11,896 nucleotides of DNA from an uncultured Verrucomicrobiota bacterium (GTDB lineage: Bacteria; Verrucomicrobiota; Verrucomicrobiia; Limisphaerales; SXTU01), in the NCBI GenBank assembly GCA_903863315.1, contig CAIPBN010000722.1:1-11896 (forward strand), given 5' to 3'. Each line of letters opens with the position of its first letter. Within the stretch, counting starts at the first letter, position 1. Below, in pieces: positions 1 to 7,172 of the stretch. The position numbers and the translations under genes are program-made. Below the pieces are notes generated by a model. That model was not told the DNA's origin. It ran no database searches and worked only from the letters and a program-made list of their open reading frames with translations.

Positions 1-317
1 GAGAGGACGTTGGTTCCCGCACGCAACTGCCCGGTGACATCGAAGCCCGTGGCATTCGTCGCGCCGACGATTTCGCCGATGCGCTGGCCGTTGAGCATGA
101 CCTCCATCCGCCCCTCGCATGCGCCGAGCAGGACGGACTTCAGCAGCGGCGTCGGTGCGGTGAACTCGCGGCGGAAGAAGACCGGTTGACCCGCTGGCGC
201 GTCCGCACGGGTGATCCAGTCGGGCGCAGGCGGACGATTGATGACTTGTGCGGGGGCCGGGGAGAGCCAGACGCAGGCCAGCCAAGCGATCAGGCGGAGG
301 GAGAGGACGGGCTTCAC
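1..317 (-). CDS. Secreted protein of unknown function, N-terminal part (cut by window edge)
   Basis: An open frame runs on the minus strand from a GTG at 317-315 off the left edge, giving about 105 residues. The N-terminus is a clear signal peptide: a basic start (MKPVLSLR), a hydrophobic core (LIAWLACVWL) and an APA-Q cleavage site after about residue 23. The mature part begins with a short Pro-rich stretch. It continues with PDWITRAD, FFRREFTAP and an EVMLNGQRIGE segment, a pattern seen in galactose-binding-like beta-sandwich modules of secreted PVC-group enzymes and large exported proteins. The rest of the protein, which would define any enzymatic domain, is outside the window. The start lies 57 bases after the ftsZ stop on the same strand, so it may be read through from ftsZ, but the content does not suggest a division role. 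The GTG start is chosen because it places the signal peptide exactly at the N-terminus. The beta-sandwich assignment is tentative. Confidence 0.7.
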   Translation of the reverse strand, partial: MKPVLSLRLIAWLACVWLSPAPAQVINRPPAPDWITRADAPAGQPVFFRREFTAPTPLLKSVLLGACEGRMEVMLNGQRIGEIVGATNATGFDVTGQLRAGTNVL

Positions 318-374
318 GCCCGCAGTAAATCCGCCCCGGAACCGTCCGTCAACGGGCGGGCCTTGCCGGGCCGT
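318..374 (-). other. Short gap after ftsZ with a weak GC-rich stem
   Basis: The 57 bases between the ftsZ stop and the next start can form a weak stem using AACGG at 351-355 and CCGTT at 371-375, directly after the ftsZ stop codon. The stem is only 5 bp with irregular inner pairing, and no T-run follows it on the minus strand. It is therefore not a convincing intrinsic terminator. No promoter-like hexamers stand out. Confidence 0.3.
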
Positions 375-1736
375 TCAATTCATCACCAGCCCGCGCCGCA
401 CGAAGGTGGGCACGTCGAGGTTCACGCCGTTGCGCAAGGTGGGCTCGCTGGATTCAAAGGGCCCTTTGGCGACCACTTCGAGTTGCAGCTCCGGATGGCT
501 GACCTTGGTCTTCTTGCGCGAACGCCAAGAGCCGGAGACAGCGGCGGGCGGCGGTGGAACGACAAGTGTGGGCGCGGCTTCCGTCGCGGCTGTGATCGCG
601 GCCGGGGCTGAAGTCCGGGCGGGTTCCGGGGTGGCGACGGGGGCGGAGCGGGAAACCGGTTTCGTGATTATCGCCGCGCCGAGCAAATCGAAGTCGGTGC
701 CCTCCCGTGGTGTGGGCGATGGTTCGGCCTCCACCGTGGTTGCGCGGGGCGGTTCTGCCGGCTGCGTTGGCCGTCGGGAGGCGACAAGCGTGATGGTCAG
801 GCGGTCGCCGAGGGATTCCTCGATGGCCGTGCCCATGGTGATCTGGGCCGTCTCGCAGTGGCGGTTGACCGGGGCCATCACGCGGTTGACTTCCGCCATC
901 GTGAGGCTGGGGCCGCTCATGATGCTGACCACCACGGCGTCGGCCTCGTTGAGGACGGTGCCGTCGTCCAGCAGCGGGTTGGCCAGCAGTTTCTCCACTA
1001 CTTCCGTGGCCCGCTGGGGCCCGCTGGCCTGGGCGTGGGCGAAGGTGCTTTCGGAATGACGATTGCGCACCACGGAGCAGAGATCCGCAAAGTCGAGGTT
1101 GATGAAGCCGGGGCGCGTCACCAACTGGCCGATGCCGCGCACCCCCTGCGCGAGCAGCTCGTTGGTGGCGGCAAAGGTCTCGATGACGCTGGTGTTCTCG
1201 TCGATGAGCTTGAACACCTTCTGGTTGGGCAGGCAGATGACCCCGTCCACGGCGGACTTGAATTCATCCAGGCCCAGCCGCGCCTGCTGCATCCGTTTGG
1301 GGCCTTCGCAGTCGAAGGGCAGGGTGACGAAGGCGAGGGTCAGGGCTCCGCATTCTTTGGCGATGCGGCCGGCGACCGGCCCCGCACCGGTGCCAGTGCC
1401 ACCACCCAGGCCCGCGCAAATGAACACCATGTCCACGCCGGTGCAGAGGTCGCGGAGGCGGGCTTCGTCCTCTTCCGCCGCTGCTTTGCCGCGCTCGGGA
1501 TCGCCGCCGGCACCGAGGCCACCGTTGAGGCGAAGGCCGAGGTTGAACTTGTAGGGCAGGGGGCACTGGGCCAGCGCCTGTGCGTCGGTGTTCAGCGAAA
1601 TGAGCTGCGCGCCGGTGAACCCGTCACGGTGCATCTGGGCGACGATGTTGCCGCCGCAACCACCGATGCCGAGCACCTTGATGGTGAGCTGTTTCTTGGC
1701 TGCGGGCACGGCAGTGAGGGTGTCTGGGGTGGTCAT
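375..1736 (-). CDS. ftsZ: Cell division protein FtsZ (divergent)
   Basis: FtsZ is the tubulin-like GTPase that polymerises into the cytoplasmic Z-ring. With the start at ATG 1736 the protein has 453 residues. Visible parts are the first nucleotide loop GIGGCGGNI (23-31), the tubulin signature GGGTGTG (111-117), the T7 loop NLDFAD (213-218) that supplies catalytic acidic residues to the neighbouring subunit, a Pro/Ala-rich linker (about 321-435), and a C-terminal peptide NLDVPTFVRR (439-448) of the kind that binds FtsA. The protein is divergent: GGCGG replaces the common GGGGG, GAGP replaces GAAP after the signature, PNQK replaces the usual PND, and FAHAQASG replaces the Gly/Met-rich stretch after the T7 loop. 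The GTPase core looks intact. An upstream in-frame ATG at 1790 would add 18 residues that do not resemble FtsZ, so the later start is preferred. The gene follows ftsA after 124 bases. Confidence 0.95.
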   Translation of the reverse strand: MTTPDTLTAVPAAKKQLTIKVLGIGGCGGNIVAQMHRDGFTGAQLISLNTDAQALAQCPLPYKFNLGLRLNGGLGAGGDPERGKAAAEEDEARLRDLCTGVDMVFICAGLGGGTGTGAGPVAGRIAKECGALTLAFVTLPFDCEGPKRMQQARLGLDEFKSAVDGVICLPNQKVFKLIDENTSVIETFAATNELLAQGVRGIGQLVTRPGFINLDFADLCSVVRNRHSESTFAHAQASGPQRATEVVEKLLANPLLDDGTVLNEADAVVVSIMSGPSLTMAEVNRVMAPVNRHCETAQITMGTAIEESLGDRLTITLVASRRPTQPAEPPRATTVEAEPSPTPREGTDFDLLGAAIITKPVSRSAPVATPEPARTSAPAAITAATEAAPTLVVPPPPAAVSGSWRSRKKTKVSHPELQLEVVAKGPFESSEPTLRNGVNLDVPTFVRRGLVMN

Positions 1737-1860
1737 GACGCAGGGGGAGTTGTCGGAGTGAGGAGGCGAAAGCGTGCGACAAGAGTGCAAGCACTGGCTG
1801 AGCCTGCCGCGCGCGGCGCGCGTCCGGCTGGTCCGCTGGAGTCATGCAACTCGGGTTTCA
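1737..1860 (-). other. ftsA-ftsZ intergenic region with GC-rich palindrome
   Basis: This 124-base spacer breaks the otherwise tight packing from ftsW to ftsA. It holds a perfect 12-bp palindrome GCCGCGCGCGGC (1806-1817) inside an alternating CG tract, and a small inverted repeat AGTGC-AA-GCACT (1784-1795). No convincing -35/-10 pair or Shine-Dalgarno sequence is visible before the ftsZ ATG. It could carry a promoter or an RNA structure that sets ftsZ level independently of ftsA, but the sequence alone does not show which. Confidence 0.4.
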
Positions 1861-3090
1861 TCAGAACAATCGCAAGGCACCGGCCAGGTTCTTGATCCGG
1901 CCGACCAAGCCCGCCTGTCGTTTCCCCTTCTGGCGCATGGCCCCGTATTTCACGAGGCCCACCGCGGTCGCCAGCTCGGGGTCGTCAGTGGCGGACTTCA
2001 TGCCGCCGATGGCGTCCGCCCGGCCCACGCGGGTGGTCAGCTCAAAGACATTCTCCGCGAGCTTTTCAACGCCCCGGATGCGCGCCCCGCCACCGCAGAG
2101 GTTCACGCCGGCGCGCAGTTGCTCGTGGAAGCCGCGCTCGCCGACATCGTTGGCGATGAGCTCGAAGGTCTCCTCCAGCCGCGCAATCATGATGCGGCGC
2201 AGGTGCTCGACGTTCACGCGGCGCGGTTGCAGGCCGTTTTCATTGGGCAGGGTCAGGCTTTGACCGACCGCGCCCTCCAAGGTGGCGGCCCCATGCTCGC
2301 GTTTGAGCAGTTCGGCGCGGGCCGGGGCCATGCGCAGCCCATAGGACAAGTCGTTGGTGAGGTGGTTGCCGCCGACCGCGAGCACGCCGGTGTGTTGAAT
2401 CACCCCGTCGGCATACACGACGTATTCAGTGGTGCCGGCCCCGATGTCCACCACGAGGACGCCCATCTGCTTCTGCTCGCTGTCCGTCATGGCCAGTGCG
2501 GAGCAGAGGCCGCTGAAGACCATCTCCTCGACCTCCACGTTGAGCCCGCCCAGCACCCGCGTGTGGTTGTGCAACCGGGTGGTGACGCCGTGGATCACAT
2601 GCATCTCCACTTCGAGGCGCTCGCCCAGCATGCCGACAGGATCGACGATGCCGGCCTGGCCGTTGACGGTGAAGCGCTGGCGCAGCGTTTGCAGCACGTG
2701 GTTCTCCGAGGGGCGGTTGAAGACCTTCGCGTTGGCGAGGACTTCCTTCACGTCCTGCGGGGTGATTTCGTGGTCGAAGGAGGCGGAGGTGAAGATGCCG
2801 CGCGTGTTGAGGCTGCTGAGGTGGGCGCCGGTCGCGGACAGATAGACGCTGGCGATCTCGACGTCGGCGGAGCGTTCCGCCTCCACGATGGCGTTGCGCA
2901 CATCCTCGGCGGCCTGATCGTGGTTCACGATCTCGCCCTTGCACACGCCGCGGGACGGGCACTGGCCGATGCCGATGATGTTGAGTGTGCCGGTGTCATG
3001 CACCTCGCCGACCACGGCGACCACCTTGGAGGTGCCGATGTCGAGGCCGACGATGACGGTGCTTTTCTCAGGGAACAGCAGGTTAAGCAT
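1861..3090 (-). CDS. ftsA: Cell division protein FtsA
   Basis: FtsA is the actin-like ATPase that tethers FtsZ filaments to the cytoplasmic membrane and recruits later division proteins. The 409-residue protein shows the actin-fold signatures: phosphate-1 loop GLDIGTSKV (15-23), phosphate-2 VVDIGAGTTEY (213-223) and the adenosine motif LCGGGARIRG (331-340). The SHS2 (1C) domain expected in FtsA lies between the first two. The last residues (about 394-409, GLVGRIKNLAGALRLF) form a typical amphipathic membrane-targeting helix. The ATG at 3090 is preceded by GGAGG with a 4-base spacing, the clearest ribosome binding site in the window. The open frame extends a further 84 codons upstream, but those residues are the antisense-like shadow of ftsQ in another frame. 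The start overlaps the ftsQ stop by 8 bases, which suggests translational coupling. Length and motif order are normal for the family. Confidence 0.97.
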   Translation of the reverse strand: MLNLLFPEKSTVIVGLDIGTSKVVAVVGEVHDTGTLNIIGIGQCPSRGVCKGEIVNHDQAAEDVRNAIVEAERSADVEIASVYLSATGAHLSSLNTRGIFTSASFDHEITPQDVKEVLANAKVFNRPSENHVLQTLRQRFTVNGQAGIVDPVGMLGERLEVEMHVIHGVTTRLHNHTRVLGGLNVEVEEMVFSGLCSALAMTDSEQKQMGVLVVDIGAGTTEYVVYADGVIQHTGVLAVGGNHLTNDLSYGLRMAPARAELLKREHGAATLEGAVGQSLTLPNENGLQPRRVNVEHLRRIMIARLEETFELIANDVGERGFHEQLRAGVNLCGGGARIRGVEKLAENVFELTTRVGRADAIGGMKSATDDPELATAVGLVKYGAMRQKGKRQAGLVGRIKNLAGALRLF

Positions 3091-4063
3091 TTTTCCTCCG
3101 ATAGGGTGCGGGTTTGGCGGGCTTGGCGGGGGGAGCCGGCACGGTGGAGGCCTCCACCCAGCGGGCCGGCAGATTTTGCGAAATGGAAACATCCAGGGTG
3201 GCGATGGCCTTGCCCTGCTGGGTGGCCACGTCCTGCACGGCCCGCCAGCGGCGCAACTGGGTGTCAAAGTCCCGGTGGGCGGCGAAGGTGATTTCGCTGC
3301 CGGTGGACGTGGTGGCGACGAGAATCTCCGGGGTGGAAACATCCACCCGGCGGATGTCGGCCCGGCTGAACATGCCGGACCGCTCGAAATGGCTCAGCAA
3401 CTTCATGGCGGCGCGCACTTGCGTGGATTCGACCGGACGGCCGAGGCGGAGATCCACGTCGTTGACTCCGCGCAGCTCCGTGAGCCAGTCCAGTTGCAGG
3501 GACTTCGGATCGGCCACCATCGTGCGGTCCGGCGGGAGCATCACGTGGCCGCTGGCGTCGAGCAGGTGGAGCACCGGGGTGTAGCCGCCGCCGGTGCGAG
3601 GCCGGAGCACGGGCACCTGGGCCATGGGCACGCGCTCGGTGACGCGGATGCGCAGCGTGTCCGGCAGGGCGCGCTCCACGGCCACGGACTGGATGAGCGG
3701 CACCAGCTCCAGCTCGCGCTTGATGCGGGTGAGATCGAAGCGCATGAGGTTCTCGCCGATGTGGACCCCGGCCCAGCGGCGCAGGGCCTCGGTGGTGAGC
3801 ACGCCGTCGGTCTGCAAGTCGATGGTCTTCGTGACGAAGGCCGGGTTTTCGGTGACAAATTCCTTCACGGCCCAGTCCACCCCGCGCCAGCCGATGAACA
3901 GCAGGGCCGCGCCGCTGAGGAACACGGTCAGCACCTGCGCGGCAAAGCGCGTGCGGACACGGCGCAATTCGTCCGTGCGCAGCTTCACGCGCAGGACGTT
4001 GGAGTTCTCGCGGTGCCGGCGACGGTTGCCGACCCGGAAGAGGTGCTGGAGTTGCGTGAGCAT
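3083..4063 (-). CDS. ftsQ: Cell division protein FtsQ (POTRA domain)
   Basis: FtsQ is a bitopic inner membrane protein that links the cytoplasmic ring to the periplasmic FtsB/FtsL and FtsW/FtsI machinery. The 326-residue protein has a basic cytoplasmic N-terminus (about 1-39, rich in Arg), a single membrane segment (about 40-60, AAQVLTVFLSGAALLFIGW), then a POTRA domain (about 78-147) with the usual pattern: GENLMRFDL, then a helix ending in PLIQSVAVERALPDTLRIRVTER. A FtsQ-type beta domain follows. The C-terminus is a Pro/Lys/Ala-rich tail (about 307-326), probably disordered. The start lies 11 bases after the ddl stop and no good Shine-Dalgarno sequence precedes it. The end overlaps ftsA by 8 bases. 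The position between ddl and ftsA is the classical one for ftsQ and supports the call, since this family is weakly conserved in sequence. Confidence 0.93.
   Translation of the reverse strand: MLTQLQHLFRVGNRRRHRENSNVLRVKLRTDELRRVRTRFAAQVLTVFLSGAALLFIGWRGVDWAVKEFVTENPAFVTKTIDLQTDGVLTTEALRRWAGVHIGENLMRFDLTRIKRELELVPLIQSVAVERALPDTLRIRVTERVPMAQVPVLRPRTGGGYTPVLHLLDASGHVMLPPDRTMVADPKSLQLDWLTELRGVNDVDLRLGRPVESTQVRAAMKLLSHFERSGMFSRADIRRVDVSTPEILVATTSTGSEITFAAHRDFDTQLRRWRAVQDVATQQGKAIATLDVSISQNLPARWVEASTVPAPPAKPAKPAPYRRKNA
3095..3099 (-). promoter_or_regulatory. Ribosome binding site of ftsA
   Basis: The minus strand reads GGAGG-AAAA-ATG, an almost ideal Shine-Dalgarno sequence lying within the last codons of ftsQ. 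It decides the ftsA start at 3090 over the upstream extension of the open frame. Most other genes here lack such a site, so this one may give FtsA a high translation rate. Confidence 0.8.
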
Positions 4064-4074
4064 GGGATTGAAGG

Positions 4075-4983
4075 CTAACGATGCCGGCGCAGGGCGAGGT
4101 CCACCATCATCTGGCAGAGTTCCCCGTAGCTTAGCCCGGCGGCGGCGGCGGCCTTGGGCAGGAGGCTGGTCTCCGTCATGCCGGGGAGGGTGTTCACTTC
4201 GAGGACCACCGGGTCCCCGTTGGCGCGGACCATCACGTCCACGCGCGCGTAATCACGGCCACCGACGGCGTTGAAGGCCGCATAGGCGGCGTCCTGGATG
4301 CGCGCGGTGGTGTTCGCGTCGAAATCGGCGGGACAGAAGTATTCCGTCGCGCCGGCGGTGTATTTGTTCTGGTAGTCGTAGGAGCCCTGCTTGGGGCGGA
4401 CCTCGACGATGGGCAAAGCCCGGCCCGCGAGAATGCCCACGGTGGTTTCGCGCCCGATGATGCGCTCCTCCATCAGGACTTCGCGGTCAAACTTGAGCGC
4501 CTCCGCCAGCTTCGCGGGAAACTCCGCGACGGAGTCCACGAACTGCAGACCCACGCTGCTGCCTTGCCGGACCGGCTTGAGGACCACGGGCGGCTGCCAG
4601 CCGGCGGGCCAGGGAGTTTCCGCCGAGTGAAAGGTCAGGAACTTTGCCGTCGGCGCGCCGAAGGTGATGCACTTCTGCTTGGTCAGCACCTTGTCGAACG
4701 CCAGCCGGCTAGCCTCTGGGTCGCAGCCGGTGTAGGGCATGCGCAGCGCATCAAGCTCCCGCTGCACCGTGCCGTCCTCGCCGTAGGTGCCATGCAGGGC
4801 GAGGAACACCACCTCCGTGCCGGCGGCCAGGGTCCACTGGCCCGCGCCCTGGGGGTCGAGCTCGTGGACGGTGTGGCCCTTGGCGCGCAGGGCGGCGGCC
4901 ACGGCCGCGCCGGAGCGCAACGAAACTTCCCGCTCGGCGGAAGGCCCGCCCCGCATCACGGTGATGGTGAGATGCTCGGTCAT
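4075..4983 (-). CDS. ddl: D-alanine--D-alanine ligase
   Basis: Ddl joins two D-alanines with ATP to make the dipeptide that MurF adds to the peptidoglycan precursor. The 302-residue ATP-grasp protein has the expected motifs in order: AEREVSLRSG near the N-terminus (the substrate-binding Glu), HGTYGEDG, KPVRQGSSVGL (ATP-grasp lid), EERIIGRETTVGIL, YDYQNKY in the omega loop, and LEVNTLPGMTETSLLPKA near the C-terminus with metal- and substrate-binding residues. The Tyr of YDYQNKY is the residue typical of D-Ala-D-Ala ligases rather than D-Ala-D-Lac enzymes, so a normal dipeptide is predicted. The ATG at 4983 follows the murB stop by 3 bases and is preceded by GAGGA with 7 bases spacing inside murB. 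Length matches the short, DdlB-like form found in dcw clusters. Confidence 0.97.
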   Translation of the reverse strand: MTEHLTITVMRGGPSAEREVSLRSGAAVAAALRAKGHTVHELDPQGAGQWTLAAGTEVVFLALHGTYGEDGTVQRELDALRMPYTGCDPEASRLAFDKVLTKQKCITFGAPTAKFLTFHSAETPWPAGWQPPVVLKPVRQGSSVGLQFVDSVAEFPAKLAEALKFDREVLMEERIIGRETTVGILAGRALPIVEVRPKQGSYDYQNKYTAGATEYFCPADFDANTTARIQDAAYAAFNAVGGRDYARVDVMVRANGDPVVLEVNTLPGMTETSLLPKAAAAAGLSYGELCQMMVDLALRRHR

Positions 4984-4986
4984 GAT

Positions 4987-5928
4987 TCAGTCCTCGCCGA
5001 TGATTTCCACTTCGGTCTCTAGTTCGATGCCCCGCTGCGCTCGCGCCGTGCGGCGGACGATGTCCAGCAGCGCGAGAACATCCCGCGCCGTGGCCCCCTG
5101 GTCGTTGACGATGAAATTGCCGTGAAGGGTGGAGACCGCCGCCCCGCCCACGCGCGTGCCCTTGAGTCCAAGCTCCTCCACGAGCTTGCCGGCGGGGATG
5201 GTCGGTGGGTTCTTGAACATGCAGCCGGCGCTGGGTTCCTTCGGTTGCGAGGTCCAGCGCTTGTTCCGGCATTCCACCAGGCGGGCTTCGATCTGGTCCG
5301 GCGGCGTGGCCGAACCATGCAGCGTGGCCCCGAGCGCGATCGCGGTTTTGAGCAGAGGACAACTGCGGTAGGTGGTGGGCACTTCGCTGGCGGCCCGCTG
5401 GTGAACCTGCCCGGTATAGTCCATGAAACGGAGCGACTCGACCGCGTCGAAGGTCCAGCCGTTCATGGCTCCGGCGTTCATGCGGAGCGCGCCGCCGAGA
5501 TTGCCCGGGATGCCTTCCAAAAACTCCAGTCCACCCAGCCCAAGCCGCTTCGCGGTGAGCGCGATGTCCTTCAACTTCGCGCCCGCACCACAGCGAAGCT
5601 TTCCGGCCTTCAGCTCGATGTGCGAGAAGGCCGGCGCGCCGAGGTGAATCACCACGCCTCGTATGCCACCGTCGCGGATGAGCAGGTTCGAGCCGCGGCC
5701 GAGCACGAAGAACGGCACATCGCGGTCGCGGCAGAAGCGTAACACCTTCGCGAGTTCAGACTCATCTGCCGGCTCGACGAAAATTTCCGCCGGGCCGCCG
5801 ACCCGTAGCGTCGTGCGCTTGGCCAGTGGCTCTTCACGCCGCAGCACCGTGGCTGGCGAGAGCAGCGCGCCCAGCGCCGCCGCGAGGTCGGCGGCGGGCG
5901 TGATGGGCTCTGGAGCGAGGGCGGTCAT
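4987..5928 (-). CDS. murB: UDP-N-acetylenolpyruvoylglucosamine reductase MurB
   Basis: MurB is the FAD enzyme that uses NADPH to reduce UDP-GlcNAc-enolpyruvate to UDP-MurNAc in the cytoplasm. The 313-residue protein shows TTLRVGGPAEIF (39-50), the FAD-binding GRGSNLLIRDGG (77-88), GIPGNLGGALRMNAGA (139-154), the substrate-binding Arg in TTYRSCP (R188), and a C-terminal LETEVEIIG that carries the conserved Glu. In the active-site motif SAGCMFKNP (233-241) a Cys (C236) stands where many MurB proteins have the proton-donating Ser. A thiol can take over this role, so the enzyme is probably active. The ATG at 5928 overlaps the murG TGA as ATGA, indicating translational coupling, and no Shine-Dalgarno sequence is visible. 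In many clusters murC lies between murG and murB; here there is no room for it. Confidence 0.96.
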   Translation of the reverse strand: MTALAPEPITPAADLAAALGALLSPATVLRREEPLAKRTTLRVGGPAEIFVEPADESELAKVLRFCRDRDVPFFVLGRGSNLLIRDGGIRGVVIHLGAPAFSHIELKAGKLRCGAGAKLKDIALTAKRLGLGGLEFLEGIPGNLGGALRMNAGAMNGWTFDAVESLRFMDYTGQVHQRAASEVPTTYRSCPLLKTAIALGATLHGSATPPDQIEARLVECRNKRWTSQPKEPSAGCMFKNPPTIPAGKLVEELGLKGTRVGGAAVSTLHGNFIVNDQGATARDVLALLDIVRRTARAQRGIELETEVEIIGED

Positions 5929-7172
5929 GAGATGGCCGACTGATGATGGCCAAGAGCTGATTGAAGCGGGCCTGCGTCATTCGCGCTGGCTGCCTGATTG
6001 CGCTGCTGGACAGCCTTCGCGAAGCGCGCGGGCGGCTGCCATTCGGCTTCGGCCGGGGCGGCGTGTTGCACGGGCAGTCCACAGGCGGCGAGGATGCGTT
6101 CCGCGATGTCCGCTGCGGCGGTGGGCTGGTGCCAGCGGGCGAGGGCGGCCTGCATGCGCGCGCGCGCGCTGTCGTCCACCAGCAATCCGGAGACGAGCTC
6201 GGTGAACTGCGCCGGTGAAGTGGTGCGTTGGTTCAGCCGGCGCGCGGCCCCGGTGTCGGTGAAGGCGCGGGCGTTGTGAAGCTGGTGGTCGTCGGCGGAC
6301 GTCGGCAGGGGCACGAGCACGGATGGCACGCGCATTGCGGCGAGTTCGGCGAGCGAGGACGCGCCCGCGCGGCTGATCACGAGCGTGGCCGCGCCGAGGG
6401 CGAGTTCCATCTCCGTGAGGAACGGCTGCACGCGGGCCCTGGCCTTGATTTGACCGTAGGCATTCCGCGCCTTCTCCACGTCGCCTGCCCCGGTGAGGTG
6501 GAGAAACTGGAGATCGGAGTGGCGCGAAGACAGCTCCGGCAATGCGGCCAGGACGAGATTGTTCAAGCCGGTTGCTCCCTGGCTGCCGCCGGTGATGACG
6601 AGCGTGGGACGCTTCGGATCGAGGCCGAGCGCCAGACGGCAACTGGCGGCATCGGCGGGCGCGAACGGCTCGCGCACCGGCGTGCCGGTGACGGCGTGAC
6701 GTTGAATCCACAGGCGCTGTGCGGCCTCCGCGAAGCCCACAAATGCCTCATCCACGAAGTGTGCGAGCCAGCGGTTCGCGCGGCCCGGAATGGTGTTGGA
6801 CTCGTGGAGGAAAGATTTGGCTCCGCAGCTTCGCGCCGCCAGCACCGGAGGCGCGCTGGTGAAGCCGCCCATGGCCAGCACGGCGCGCGGCGGGCGGGTG
6901 GCGAAGAGTTTCTTCGCGGCTTGATAGGAGGCCAGGGAAGCACGGGCGAAGGCGATCAGGTTGCCTTGAAGCGCCACGGCGGGGAGCGTGGCGACGGTCA
7001 GATCGGGCGTGGCCCGGACCGCCTGCTGATCCACTTCCTTGGGCGAGACCAACAGGAGCACGTCGCAGTTCCGGCGTTGCAATTCCTGAGCGATGGCGAG
7101 CCCGGGGAACAGATGACCGCCGGTGCCGCCACAGGCGATGGCGACCAGAGGCATTTGCGCGGCGGGATGCAT
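5925..7172 (-). CDS. murG: Lipid II synthase MurG (UDP-GlcNAc transferase) with C-terminal tail
   Basis: MurG transfers GlcNAc from UDP-GlcNAc to lipid I on the inner face of the cytoplasmic membrane to make lipid II. The 415-residue GT-B protein has the N-terminal GGTGGHLFPG (15-24), MGGFTSAPPV (101-110), HESNTIPGRANR (123-134, Ser in place of the usual Gln), GGSQGATGLN (195-204), ISRAGASSLAEL (266-277) and DDHQLHNA (294-301). The ATG at 7172 overlaps the ftsW TGA as TGATG. A second ATG at 7154 would start the protein six codons later at MPLVAIACGGTGGH, and neither has a strong Shine-Dalgarno sequence. The usual family end is near residue 365; about 50 further residues rich in Ala and Gln form a tail with no recognisable motif. 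The open frame continues far upstream of 7172 but only as a shadow of ftsW. Confidence 0.96.
   Translation of the reverse strand: MHPAAQMPLVAIACGGTGGHLFPGLAIAQELQRRNCDVLLLVSPKEVDQQAVRATPDLTVATLPAVALQGNLIAFARASLASYQAAKKLFATRPPRAVLAMGGFTSAPPVLAARSCGAKSFLHESNTIPGRANRWLAHFVDEAFVGFAEAAQRLWIQRHAVTGTPVREPFAPADAASCRLALGLDPKRPTLVITGGSQGATGLNNLVLAALPELSSRHSDLQFLHLTGAGDVEKARNAYGQIKARARVQPFLTEMELALGAATLVISRAGASSLAELAAMRVPSVLVPLPTSADDHQLHNARAFTDTGAARRLNQRTTSPAQFTELVSGLLVDDSARARMQAALARWHQPTAAADIAERILAACGLPVQHAAPAEAEWQPPARFAKAVQQRNQAASANDAGPLQSALGHHQSAIS
6156..6169. repeat. (GC)7 dinucleotide run inside murG
   Basis: Fourteen bases of strictly alternating G and C lie in the 3' third of murG, where they encode Arg-Ala repeats (SARARM). 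Such runs can adopt Z-form DNA and are prone to slippage. A 2-base change here would shift the reading frame of the last 80 residues or so, beyond most of the catalytic motifs. Confidence 0.6.

Noticed and set aside
3091..3342. N-terminal extension of the ftsA frame
   Set aside because: It lies within ftsQ in another frame, is Pro/Arg-rich, and a strong ribosome binding site marks the start at 3090.
858..4078. Long plus-strand open frames (858-1895, 1774-3291, 2939-4078)
   Set aside because: They are antisense to ftsZ, ftsA and ftsQ, span gene boundaries, and encode His/Ala/Gly-rich translations with no domain. Long open antisense frames are expected in GC-rich DNA.
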